This document shows positions 9,107 through 19,467 of a stretch of 64,000 bases of DNA, piece after piece (the stretch's first letter is position 1; each line of letters opens with the position of its first letter). The translations under genes and the position numbers were made by a program. Origin of the DNA: Umbilicaria muhlenbergii (Eukaryota > Ascomycota > Lecanoromycetes > Umbilicariales > Umbilicariaceae); the NCBI GenBank assembly GCA_000611775.1, contig KK106983.1, positions 4,082,808 through 4,146,807 of the forward strand, in the 5' to 3' direction. The notes under the pieces are model-generated. The model was not told the origin of the DNA and did no database searches. It saw only the letters and a program-made list of their open reading frames with translations.

Positions 9107-12100
9107 TTACTCCCTACAAGCCAGCAAAGCCGCATCAAACTTGCGCTGGAATGCTTCTTCCTCCTCCCTCCATTGCTTCTCCAGCTTCGAAACAGGGCTC
9201 TTGTTCACTGCCGCCAAGTTCCTGACCAACTTCTTCTCTGTTTCCGTGTACAGCGTGACCAGACCCGCACTCATATCCTTCGCCTCAGCCTGATACTGCT
9301 GATATTCTTTTTGATGCGTCCTCTCCAGATCCTCGATAAGTCTGGTGCCCCCGCGCCGATAGCTTTCAATGATATCTCCGACCGCGGTTTCCTGATCGAT
9401 CAAGTGTCTAACGAGACGCTACAACGGCGACTTAGCTGACGTCCAAGTGATACTGGGCTAACCACTTACATTTGATATGCCGTACAATATGTCGAGCTGA
9501 CTACTCTGATGTGGCTGCAGAGCTTGTCGCCACTGTCTTGCGGCATCATGTTTTGTCCCTCGGTCGGTTGACCCCATGTGTGACGAAGGATTGGGGCTGT
9601 TTGAGCTGTCCGAGCTTGTATCCGGCCTTGAGCTAGGTGAAGAAGAGTACACCGATCCCGTGATGATCAGCGTCCTATCTGGATCAGTCGTAAGTGCTGG
9701 CGCCGTCTCTACTTCTCGGGTTGGATCCCTTCCATCAGCCGCGTTAGACCTGGTCCTTTCAGCGAGCTTGTCCTGCGCTCTTAGCCGTTCCATGAAGCTA
9801 CTAGGTCGTCGGCGAACATTACCCGTAAATGGATCTTGAGGTACCGAGGGCTTGACAATGCTTTCAGTCTTCACGTTGACAAATTTACCTCCTTGTTGGA
9901 CCCTATGAGCAGTGAAATCGGCGAGGATCTGGGAAGGGGCATTGGGCGAACTCGGCAGTTGCTTTCTGATGCTGGGAAAGATCTTTTCCTTGTCCTGATC
10001 TGGAAGAGATCCTGTACTCAGCATAGGAAGATCCATTTCCTCAACGGCGAAGCCACCAGCCTCTGCGTGGTTCACTGTGTTTTCGATGTACTGTTGCGGA
10101 GCGATTGCGGATTCTTCGAGTGCTTGCAACCTCTTAAGAACCCCATCGGCCCACTCATCTGACTTGCGTGTGTTCTTTGCTAATGGTCTAGGACTGCCAT
10201 TTTCATCAACCCTTGTCCCTTGTGAGCTCAGCCTTCGGGAGACATCCACTGGGCCGGGAGCGCTCGCTCCGGTAGAACCTATCGCCATGGACCGTCTGCG
10301 ACGTTTGTCTTCTGGCGTCTCTATTAATCGTGCAGCTGCAGCCGTATCCTCATCACGTTTCCGCTTCATGACAGCCTCTTTTTGGTGGTTTCTCTGCCTT
10401 TCCGGGTTGTTGCTGGCCATTGTAGAATCTTCAGGCTTCTGAGCGGACACAATGCCTTGATTCCTCGGGCCTTTGTCGCTGAAGCTGATCAAAGTACTTT
10501 TACGATGTAGATGGTCGTCTGTCAGTGGCGTTGGTGTACCTTCCCTTGTCACCTCAGTACCTGCCTCTTTGGGTGTTGTCGCGAGCTTCGTTGGCAATGG
10601 CACTCTTGGCTTCTTACTTAAGCTAGCTTCGTCGTCTCGTTCCCTTGATTTCCTCTTCCTTGCCCCAGGCCCTACCTGCGCTGCTGTTGTCTTCGGGAGT
10701 GCAGCTGCTTTCGGAGCTGCTGTTGTCTTCTCGGCCATGTTATCCTTCGGTAGGCTCGGCTTGGCCGCTAACCCTATTTGTACCTTGGGAGTTGGTGGAA
10801 AGAGTTCTGATATATCTCCAGCTGTCAGCGGTACCTCATCTTCTACAGCTTCATCCGAGAAATACTCTGACACTTCACCATCTTCAGATGATATGTTGAT
10901 GATTTCTGATTCTTCAGACTCGGCGTTATGTGAATTGCCCTTAGAGACACCGAGCACGGCCTGTGGATTACTGATGTTGCGGGCAGTCTGCGCTGGCTCA
11001 GGTGTCTTGTGCCGGGTAAAATTCTCCAGTGCCGGGTACTCAATGTTTTGCTTGTTCGTTTTATCGCCTGTACCATATGTGTTCTCTTCCTTGTCCTCAT
11101 TTTCAGCATGCAATGGCTTGCCTGGCTTTGTCCTTCGGGACGCTTTGGTCTTGTCAGGTTTCTCATTCAGTTTGGTTTCGGTCATCCTTGGCTGGAACCT
11201 CGCAGATGCACTAGGCAAGCCGTCTTTTGTTGCTGCTGGTTCGTCTATTTGGGGCGAAGTATCTAGAAGTCCTGCTAAAGCCCTGCTCAGCTTACTAGCA
11301 AGAGGTTCTCTCGTCTTTGGAAGTCCTTCTTTGGAACTGTTATGAACCTCGGTGGTGCGTGTTCCATGTGTTAGACCCGCCGGAGGCTCCTCCTTATGCG
11401 CCTCATTAGGTAAATCAGCTTCCTCCTGCACAGGTACTGCTTTCACAGCCGAACCAAGCTTGTGATCCACATCTTCGTTCAAGGATGTCATGGCATCATC
11501 GAAATAATGATCAACTGGTCTATCAAAGTCTTCACCATTCATGGTTGCCTTTCGACTCTCCTTCTCGGAAGCTGCCTGTTTGCCGAGTTGGACACATTCC
11601 ATGATTTGTGCTAGCATGCTGTTTTTGTGTTGCTCGAGGAGAGCAACCTCTTCTGGTGAGCCGGTGGCTTCGTTTTGATGGACGTTTGGTAACGCAATCA
11701 CTCCTCTACTAGGACACCCATCATGCACTTCATCCGCGGTCCGGTTGTTGATAGGTGTTTCGTCATGGGCCAGTTGTTGAAGAGGGCTTTCTGGAGATGG
11801 TGGGGTCTTCATTAGATCCGAGTCCTCATTTGGTTGGAGCTTGGCTTGATCAGACTCTACCTTGCCGTCTGTATATTGCTCGCTGGGAGGTTTATCTCTT
11901 TCCGTCTTCGGTTGCAGAGGTTCAGCACACAGATCAACGTCTTCATCATTGATTCTTTGAATCCTGTTGTTTGCTTTCACAGCCGCTGCGCGCCGACTCT
12001 TGGGCTGATTCAATGTCACTGGACTCGATTGGCGCTTTGCCGCTACGGTCTTTGACTTGTTGACCTTCTTTTTCTTCGAGCTTCCACCCTTGACTGTGAT

Positions 12101-13119
12101 AGGCGATTTGCGGTTTTCGATGTTCTTTCTCTTTCTACCCTTGGCGGATGATGCAGACTTTGACAAGGCGGACTTGGCTTTCTTACTCACAGTAGCAGGC
12201 CCGTCTTCGTCTTCTTCCACATTCAGATCCTCATTCCAATCTGTGTCGCCTGCTTTTTGAGGCTTTCTTGGCTCCGGAACGCGCATCGCTACTTTGGCTT
12301 GTGACTTCGCAGTTGACCCCACTGGGCTCCTCGCAGCGATCTTTGCACTGTGGACTGCCGGCTTATTGCTCGGTTTGGTAGCTTTCTGTCCCTTAGAGGT
12401 TCTCTTGTTCGCGGATCTGGGTGCTTTCAAACGGTCTGGAGACACTGGCACTTTGAAGAGGTCATTATTCTCGTGGCTCACATTAGGCGTCGGTCTTGCA
12501 GCTACTCTGGCGGTATTCATCTTGGCTCGGGACCCTGGTTTCTTCTGAGCTATAGACTTTGACTTGGCTGCGCTCGGTGCGCTCTCTGCCTTTGTAACGA
12601 TTTCCCCATCCCCATTTCGCATGCGTTGGACAATCTTAAGTCTCGGTCGAGCCGTCGTGTTGTTGTTCTCGCCGATATCCGATGAGTCATTTTTAAGGCC
12701 GTTCGCTTTCCCGGGGGTGCTGCTAGTCCTAGGATTTTCTCTTCTCTCAAGCCTTTCATCAACATTACAGTCGAGCATGATCTGCTTTGGGTTGGTGCGG
12801 GACTTCTCGGTACTAACTCTTGGGCTAGCATCGTATAGGCTATGGTGATCCATGTCATCGTCGTCGGCATATGTGCTACCCACTGGTCAACGAATAGCTC
12901 AAGCGGCTGAGAGAACGTAAGGGTGGAATGAATAGTCTCGGAATGATTAAAAACAAAACAATCATAGCTTGTGATCATAAGGACACAGTTTTGGATCTCA
13001 TTGTTCATCATCACAGACAGTGGGAATGATGTTCGAATGGACGTACCGCGCTTCTGCTGCTTCACCAGAGCCTCCATCATCGCAAGCATCAGCTCTATCA
13101 TAGTTCGCTTTGCCGCCAT
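9107..13119 (-). CDS. Disordered protein with C-terminal coiled coil; likely C-terminal part of a Red1/SYCP2-like axis protein
   Basis: Exons 13119-13047, 12882-9470 and 9418-9107 join to 1,265 aa. The short N-terminal helix (RTMIELMLAMMEALVKQQKR) is followed by about 1,100 low-complexity, charged, K/S/P-rich residues with several nuclear-localisation-like clusters. It contains an acidic SUMO-interacting-like motif (IINISSEDGEVSEYFSD). After a 51-bp intron with a perfect GTAAGT donor, the last exon gives a strongly helical heptad-like tail (DIIESYRRGGTRLIEDLER and onward, about 105 aa). Such a tail after a disordered linker is typical of Red1, SYCP2 and ASY3. The frame upstream on the same strand (13220-15096) supplies the missing N-terminal domains, and only 100 bases separate the two, so this may be the 3' part of one gene. 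No sequence-level orthology was established. Confidence 0.6.
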
Positions 13120-13219
13120 TGGAGAGTATGCTGCCTAATAGTTAGTAAAACGGCATAGCGGCAAGAGCAGTGCAAAGCGATGAAAGCAGCGCAAGGTCTC
13201 AGAACGAGCTCGTATGTTT

Positions 13220-15096
13220 TCATAGCGTATGCTCGTGAACAGTGGTGCTTCTGATAATCATCACAGACCGTGGGAAAGAAAGGGAACTCTCAAGCTCATA
13301 CCGGTCTACCGCACCTGCGGGCCGAACTTGCTTCCCGGTGCTCGCAATGTCCGCCATGGCTGTGTTACCGTTCACCTGCAGTCGTGCTCTCAGCTGCACA
13401 TACTCTGATTTGTCCACCTGAAGTTCAGGCGCGTTGTCAATAACCTTTAGGCCTTTCGTCCATTGTGCCGAGCTGGTCAGGCCTTGCTCGGAGAGCTCAT
13501 CAAACTGTCTCGCGAATGCTGCGGGCGCACTACTTTGTTGTACGGATCTGTCGACGTGTGATAAAGTGTCTCTCATCTGGCCACCAGCCTGTTGATCCAA
13601 GGCATCTATGAGGATAGCCGCCGATGCTAAAGAGGCCCTTGTGCCTTCAGTAGTGTGCCAGTTTTGTTGCAGTGTCAAGTTCAGGGAATCTTTCTGACCT
13701 GGTGAGGTGGGCTCATCCGCTGGTGCTATCACATCAGAAGAGGCCGGTGAACTGTGCTCCTGATCAAGCCCTTCAATGTCTGCCTTTGCACTGGTGGCGT
13801 GCGACTCGGCGGCACTTGCAATGGCTTCAAGGCTATCCATATGTCCTTGGGGCACTTTCAGTGGCCGGGATCCACTGATACGAGGAGTTGCCCTCGCCTC
13901 AAGAATCCAATCTCTCATATCAGTGGCATCTTCCGCATTGTCTAGAAATAAGACTATTTCAAGACTCGAATGTTGTGCGGCGTTGAGATAGAAGGTATGA
14001 CCAGATTGCTCGGAGAGGTGAAGCCTAAGTATCGCTGTGGGAGGCTTCTGACTGGTTGTCCTTTGGGATTCCTTCCCGGGGTCATCGATATCCATGTCAG
14101 TAACGTTCGGGAGTGGGACGTCAACATACACAGCAGGCCCAGTATCAGATGCCGGCACCATGATACATAGATCTTCAGCAACGGTAACAAGGATTGCCGG
14201 TTCATCCTGTGCTGAGAACTTGAGGTTCCCGATGTTCATGCCATGCGCAAAAAGCGAGGCCGCAGTCTCATCCGAAATTCCTTGCGAGAATATACTATCC
14301 AGATATTCTTCAAAGTCTACTACCCATTGCGAAGTGTGATGCTGACTCTTGGGAAAGTCTGCAAATATCCTCGCGTCGGCGTCTATGGGCCAGAAATTAC
14401 CCTCCGGTATACCCGACGATATCATACCACGGATCATAGTGCCAGCAACAAGTCGAAGCATCTGACTCTTATCTCCCATGACCGTTTGACCAAGTGCACG
14501 GCGTATATCCTCTGGCCCAACCTCAACCAGGCCCTCGTTTTCTTCACACTCCTGCAGTAGTTCTCCGGCAAGCAGCCCTATCCATCGTCGTACGCCGACC
14601 GGATTATAGGCATGCCCGAAGTAACGGAGGAGGTTTGAAAGAATCTTTTCTCCAATGGCCGCTTTCCTAACAGCTGCGGCTTCTTTGTCTAATGAATGCC
14701 TGTCCTCTTCTAGGGATCGTGTGAGAAGGTATAGGCCCCGTTCCTGCGCCAAGCATGGCTCTGAAGCCCTCAGCACAGCGGCGATGACAACGAAAGTGTC
14801 AATACTCATGCGAGAACAGAGAGATGACGAGCTGGAATCAAACGTTGACACCATAGACTGGATTTCGAGGGCGGGTAATTCAGCCGAAGAACGCAAACGT
14901 GACTTAATCGTGTTGATAATGACTGACGGGACGCTATCGTTATACTCTTAGTTGTGCGGTATATGAGCTTCGGGTTTAGAGTGGCTTACCTTATCTGACC
15001 CTCTCCATCGAAAGCATTGCGCAGGATGTCAGTCAACACAAGGATGGGTGATTGCAGGTCTGCAATGTCTGTAACAGAATGACTATCCATGGCCAT
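13220..15096 (-). CDS. Helical-repeat plus PH-like domain protein; candidate N-terminal half of a Red1/SYCP2-like axis protein
   Basis: Exons 15096-14990 and 14933-13220 give 606 aa (start MAMDSHSVTD). Residues about 1-220 are alpha-helical and repeat-like (LQSPILVLTDILRNAF, FVVIAAVLRASEPCLA, KILSNLLRYFGHAYN). Residues about 260-380 look like a PH/Spt16M-like fold: beta-rich LKFSAQDEPAILVTVAED, VDVPLPNVTDMDI, ILRLHLSEQ, TFYLNA, then a closing helix DATDMRDWILEA. ARM-like plus PH is the N-terminal plan of SYCP2 and Red1, which recruit HORMA proteins to meiotic chromosome axes. The remainder is disordered. The frame ends at 13220, but an intron from about 13309 or 13314 to 13135 or 13131 would run it in frame into the next minus-strand coding region. 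Domain assignments come from pattern, not a profile search. Confidence 0.6.
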
Positions 15097-15563
15097 GGCT
15101 TTTGCGCAGCTGGCTCTTGCGAACAGCCAACTATGATCTGAAGCTTGGCTGCACTCGCGAAGGGAGGAATGAGAGCTGCAGGTTTGATGGTTCCATCACC
15201 TGCGCACGTTCAGAAGTGGCCTAGACGCAAAGGACGCTCTGAGAATGAATGTACAAGGCTCGTTTTGGTGCCATGGACTGCCTTGCTGAAGAAGGATGAG
15301 GCCAGAATGATGAGAGAGACGTAAACGCGACAAACGGCATTAAGCGAGGCAGCTTAGGGTTGAGCGACCACATGTGACCTGCAGATTGGTACCACACGAA
15401 GAGAGATATGTAGCACAAAGAGACGCAGGTATCCATCTGCAGTAAGGCAACAGTTTTACTTCAAATATATGCTGCCATAACATGATTAAAGAACCCACTG
15501 ACATACGCATACCCAACCTCGTTCTGAAGTGCAAGTTCTGTACACACTAAATTCCACACCTGT
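15097..15563. other. Intergenic region
   Basis: This lies between the start of the axis-like gene and the stop of the dehydroshikimate dehydratase-like gene. It should contain the promoter of the former and the 3' end of the latter. No gene was seen. Confidence 0.4.
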
Positions 15564-16714
15564 TCAATCCTCCGCACACTCCTCCAGCAGCTTCTTGTGA
15601 CTCGCCATAGCACTCTTCGCAAACTCCGTCAAATCATACGTCTTCCCCTTCCCATCCCTCCCTCCATCAAAGATCTCCATACTGAACCAACCCCTGAACC
15701 CCGTTCGCAACACCGCCTTCGTCACATCCACCACCGGCAAATATCCGCCATCGAACGGCATCGGCCTATAGTCATGACTCCACCTGCCCCTCGGCCTCAA
15801 GCCGCTCTCGTCCGCTTCCGTGCTCAACGGTTCGTCGAGCTTGTACGCATCACTGATCTGCAAGAAGAAGATCTTCTCCTTCGGCACCGTCTTTGCCAAT
15901 TCCTCCAAACTAGCCTTGAAGTCTCGTTCCAGTCCCTCTTTTCCACCTGGATGCCCTTCAATCAACCCTGAAGAAGTCGTCGGGTCCGCCCACTCGCTGC
16001 CTGCGGTTTGGAAGGTGTCGAGGCAGAGGCCGACGTTTGGGCGGTCGACGGCTTTGACAATCTCCCAGACGGACTTCCATGTTGGTGCGTGTGTGGACCA
16101 GCACCAGTTTTCGTAGGCGAGGCGGAAGGAATGAGCGTCTAGGAGGTCGGCGAGATGGCGGAGGTCGTTGACGATTTGGGATCGGGATGTGTTGACTTTG
16201 GAGGAGGGGGAGTCACTGGATCCAACCTAGTAGTACCATCACCAATTAGCGGTTTGCATCCGATGATTCGATGACAATCAATGCATAGAGTCCCCCTATT
16301 GGCGCCACCGGACATGACGAAACGAACCTGCAACATATCCGTCCCCACAGCCTGCATAACCCGAATCCACCCCTCCGCCCTCCTCAACGCATCCTTCTTC
16401 CCTTCACTCCCCTCTTCCCAACCCTCAAAATTCGCAAACGGTTGCAGTATCAAGATCCTCAACCCCAGCTCCTCACATAGTTTCCGGACTTCCTTTCCCA
16501 CGGTGCAGAGATCGTCGAAGTCGTAATTACTGACTTCCTTCGCCAGCTTGAAATTAGCAAAAGATAGCAGGTCTGGAAAGCCGAGTTCGATAGCATCGAA
16601 GCCTGCGGATGCGATGGCCTGGAGCTTCTTGGGAAGTGGATCATCCGGGGTGCCGAGGGAGACAGTTGCGTAGCTGGTGGGAATGGATTGCAGCGACGAT
16701 TTGGAGAGCGCCAT
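15564..16714 (-). CDS. 3-dehydroshikimate dehydratase-like sugar phosphate isomerase/epimerase (TIM barrel)
   Basis: Exons 16714-16328 and 16226-15564 join to 349 aa. It belongs to the AP-endonuclease-2/xylose-isomerase-like barrel family that in fungi includes 3-dehydroshikimate dehydratase, which converts dehydroshikimate to protocatechuate in quinate catabolism. Motifs include IPTSYATVSLGTP at the start, GFDAIELGFPDL, ILQPFANFEGW, VGTDMLQVGSSDSP across the 101-bp intron, RLAYENWCWSTHAPTW (metal/substrate Glu), VGLCLDTFQTAG, FLQISDAY, RPRGRWSHDYRP and GWFSMEIFDGG. The length is normal and nothing is missing. The neighbours are not quinate-pathway genes, so this is not a qa/qut cluster and the exact substrate is unproven. 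The ATG giving MALSKSS was chosen because the longer frame starts with TTG. Confidence 0.85.
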
Positions 16715-16971
16715 AATGAGCGGAGTCAAGGCGGTTTGAAGCGAAGGAATAGCGAGCTCTTACAGAGTTTGGAGTTGCAGAGAAGACTGAATGCGATGTT
16801 TGCGTTTGGCGTGGATGACGGTGTGATGGAGGGAAGTGACGTATGTTCAAGATCTGAGGTATCGGCTCAGGAGAAATCCCAGCCAACAATTCCGCAACGT
16901 ACTTGATGGTACTTGAGAAGAGTCTTTTCTATGATTACCATATGGCTGAAGATACCTAATGTAGCGAGCTA

Positions 16972-18210
16972 TTACGTATATTGATGCCCATGCCGCTTCT
17001 CATCAAGACCCAAGTATGTCGGGCTCCTTTCCCCATCACCGTCATCCTCGTCTCCCTCAATTGTTCTTTCCCCATCTCCAAATAAGCCCTTGAAAAACTG
17101 ATCATAGCTGGCCCATACAGTCTTGAACACGGCTCCCAACAGCTCCACCAGCCAAGCAGGGCTCTTCCCTTGTTTGTCTGCGAAGATTTTCTCCATTCCG
17201 ACGATCGCCATGACAATAGGGAACCATATGGTTACAAATATAAACCGTCCTAGCCTTTGCTTGGTAGTGGTAGTGGTATATGGCCGTAGTTCGTGCAAGT
17301 ACTTCTTGTACTCAGCCGGTAGCTGATGTTCATCCGCGCCATCTGTGATCAGTTTTAGATATCGAGCAGATGCTTGCGCATAGCTAGGGTCTGGTCTTGC
17401 AATACGGCCACCGCTTTTGGGTGGTGGTTGGCCCGGTGGCGAGGGTGGAATTGCTGGCGAGAAAAGAGTATGTGCTTTGAAGGGAGAGGAAGAGGAACTC
17501 GGGTCTTCGGGCACTATGTCGGCATCGACCGGAAGCTCATAACAGTCAACTACCACGTCTTGGTAGGAGGCGCCGCCGCCTTCAGTGGCAATGATCGTCG
17601 CATAATCTTCCTTGGTGACTTCATATACGACGCCGACTAGCCCCTTCTTCCATCGATCTTTGTGGTATTTGGGTGATCCGCCGCTGGTAAGCAAGGGGGC
17701 TTTCTCCAGATCCGACTCATCAGTGATCGTGGGTGTTGTAGCTGCTTGCTTTCTGTACCTGGTGTTCGCAAAGCATGGTTCCACGTATGGTAGGCCCGCG
17801 AGGTCAAAGGTCATCACCAGCTCCGGTACCACCACGTTAAGCTGGGCTAGCGGTTTGATCCCTCTCTTGCCTTGGAACGTCTCGGCGCAGAGATTTGACC
17901 CATAAGCAAGGTAGAATACGGTGTCTGGGTTTTCAGGCCCTCCGCCAAGCTCTTTTGACGCAGCGTCGACTACGGCTTGTGGTCCAGCATGCTCTTCGCT
18001 CACTGAGTTGTTCTTCCAACAGCGCGCAAGACATGGTAGATGCTTGCTCCAGGTTTTCCGGCCATAGCGTCGTTTCGGCGTGGCATCGACCTCTATGACC
18101 TTCTGGAGAGCTGCCGCGGCTTGGTCTGCTGCTATACTGCCCCTTCGAGCTGTATTTCGATAAGAGGGAGTGCCGTCCCCTAGCTGTATTGAGGATGATT
18201 GGTCGCGCAT
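16972..18210 (-). CDS. Gamma-glutamylcyclotransferase-like protein with C-terminal membrane segment
   Basis: A single exon of 412 aa. The GGCT (AIG2-like) fold is marked by FYLAYGSNLCAETF at residues 99-112 and the acidic residue of IIATEGGGASYQ (Glu210), the expected catalytic acid. Such enzymes release 5-oxoproline from gamma-glutamyl compounds in glutathione turnover; fungal relatives occur both in primary metabolism and in sulfur-containing metabolite clusters. Residues 1-95 are a polar, probably disordered extension. A hydrophobic stretch (GRFIFVTIWFPIVMAIVGM, about residue 330) suggests membrane anchoring, unlike the small soluble enzymes. The C-terminus is acidic (GDEDDGDGE). The start ATG at 18210 has no strong competitor. 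Confidence 0.8.
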   Translation of the reverse strand: MRDQSSSIQLGDGTPSYRNTARRGSIAADQAAAALQKVIEVDATPKRRYGRKTWSKHLPCLARCWKNNSVSEEHAGPQAVVDAASKELGGGPENPDTVFYLAYGSNLCAETFQGKRGIKPLAQLNVVVPELVMTFDLAGLPYVEPCFANTRYRKQAATTPTITDESDLEKAPLLTSGGSPKYHKDRWKKGLVGVVYEVTKEDYATIIATEGGGASYQDVVVDCYELPVDADIVPEDPSSSSSPFKAHTLFSPAIPPSPPGQPPPKSGGRIARPDPSYAQASARYLKLITDGADEHQLPAEYKKYLHELRPYTTTTTKQRLGRFIFVTIWFPIVMAIVGMEKIFADKQGKSPAWLVELLGAVFKTVWASYDQFFKGLFGDGERTIEGDEDDGDGERSPTYLGLDEKRHGHQYT

Positions 18211-18540
18211 CTGATCTTCGGGAGGACGTTGTCTTTGGGGATGATCTGCAAGGCAGTATGGAAGGGCAACGGCAGGTGCAATGTAGTCAAAGCGGGGACT
18301 TTACACGTGCGCAAGCTTCAGTTCAGGACTTGCCCTCGTACTTGTACTTGCAGATCGAGATGATAACACATATGTCGGAGAGTCTACATGTATGTAAATC
18401 GACTTCATTGTCTGCCCGCCTGCCCGTCAGCCTAGGATCGCTGACCAATCATGACTCGGTGCGGATGAAAAAGAAGCCGACCGACGCGTGGATTAGTAAC
18501 GCAGAGTGAAGATTCGTATCTCGGGCATGGAGATACTATT

Positions 18541-18593
18541 ACAAGATGGCCATTGTTCTCTTTCTCGGTAGACGCCGAGCTCTTATAGTATAC
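18541..18593 (+). repeat. Dispersed repeat copy A (partner at 20940-20992)
   Basis: Aligns over about 53 bases to 20940-20992 in direct orientation, sharing GGCCATTGTT, GAGCTCT and ATAGTAT blocks. Most mismatches are C/T or G/A, as expected for RIP-mutated copies. A shorter, weaker match (TGATGGCCATTTTCTGTATA) lies near 21476. Confidence 0.55.
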
Positions 18594-19208
18594 TCACCAA
18601 GAGCTGAATTTCGCGCACTCCATTATGTCGCGGTATTCCGTCAACGCAGGATACAAGCGCCGATTTAGTCCCATCTCCATACTTAGAACTGAGCACTGCT
18701 GTGTTCGATGGTTGCCCCATGCCCGCACCACGACCCTCCAGTCTCTCGAGTCATCTGGCTATGAAGACGTCTCTGATTCAACGGCCGCACCCGCCCTGGC
18801 GGAGTCTGATACATCGGCCGACGAGCTCGCTTTAGAGGACGAGCAAACATAAAGTCTTCCATCAAGCGTCCAAGGATGGAGCTTCTAGAGTCACATCGGC
18901 GACAAGGCGACAGAGGCCGAAACACTAGGAGCGGAAAAAGCTAGTTCAAGTAGCTCATGCCTGACATGTTGGTTCGATCTGCAGCATTAGGACAAACTTC
19001 AATCAGCCGCTACTGCCTTCAGCCAGGGATCTTGGAGAAGCTCATTTGCAGACATTCCTCCTTCCCAAAGTGTCCTCCAACTCCTCCAGGGATGTCTGAT
19101 GTACCTTGCCCAGCATGACCTGTCGCGCGCGACTATCTCGAAATCGAAAAGGCATGGGTAATCGATGAAACGATGGTTGATCCCAAGCGTTTCGAGTGTT
19201 CATTCAAA

Positions 19209-19238
19209 TCGCAGCATCGCAGCATCGCAGCGTCGCAG
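19209..19238 (+). repeat. Short 9-bp tandem repeat
   Basis: About three copies of TCGCAGCAT/TCGCAGCGT in a row. Confidence 0.6.
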
Positions 19239-19467
19239 CTGAGCGCTTATCTGCCACGGAATGAGTGCCTGTGATATGTTGGCGCAGGTACTTGAATTGA
19301 AGAGGCCTTCTTCCTCCGAGAAAATCCACGAGCATATCAACCAGTTTCAAATCTGCCTACAAGCACCTACCGAATCCAGCTTCGTTCCCCGTGACGTCTA
19401 TGATACAATGTCCGGCCGTGTTGTCAAAGAAGTTGCCAACGGCGCCAAGAAAGTCTCCATCATTCTG

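Larger units (their letters stand above)
18211..19467. other. Gene-poor segment with repeat relics
   Basis: It contains one copy of a dispersed repeat (18541-18593), short open frames without recognisable motifs (for example 18625-18852 and 19261-19488 on plus), and a small 9-bp tandem repeat. I find no supported gene. Confidence 0.4.

Noticed and set aside
10473-11345. Long plus-strand frame of 290 codons
   Set aside because: Shadow of the large low-complexity minus-strand exon; codon pattern and homologous structure favour minus.
15564-18210. Quinate (qa/qut) catabolic cluster around the dehydroshikimate dehydratase-like gene
   Set aside because: No dehydrogenase, dehydroquinase, permease or regulator of the pathway lies next to it.
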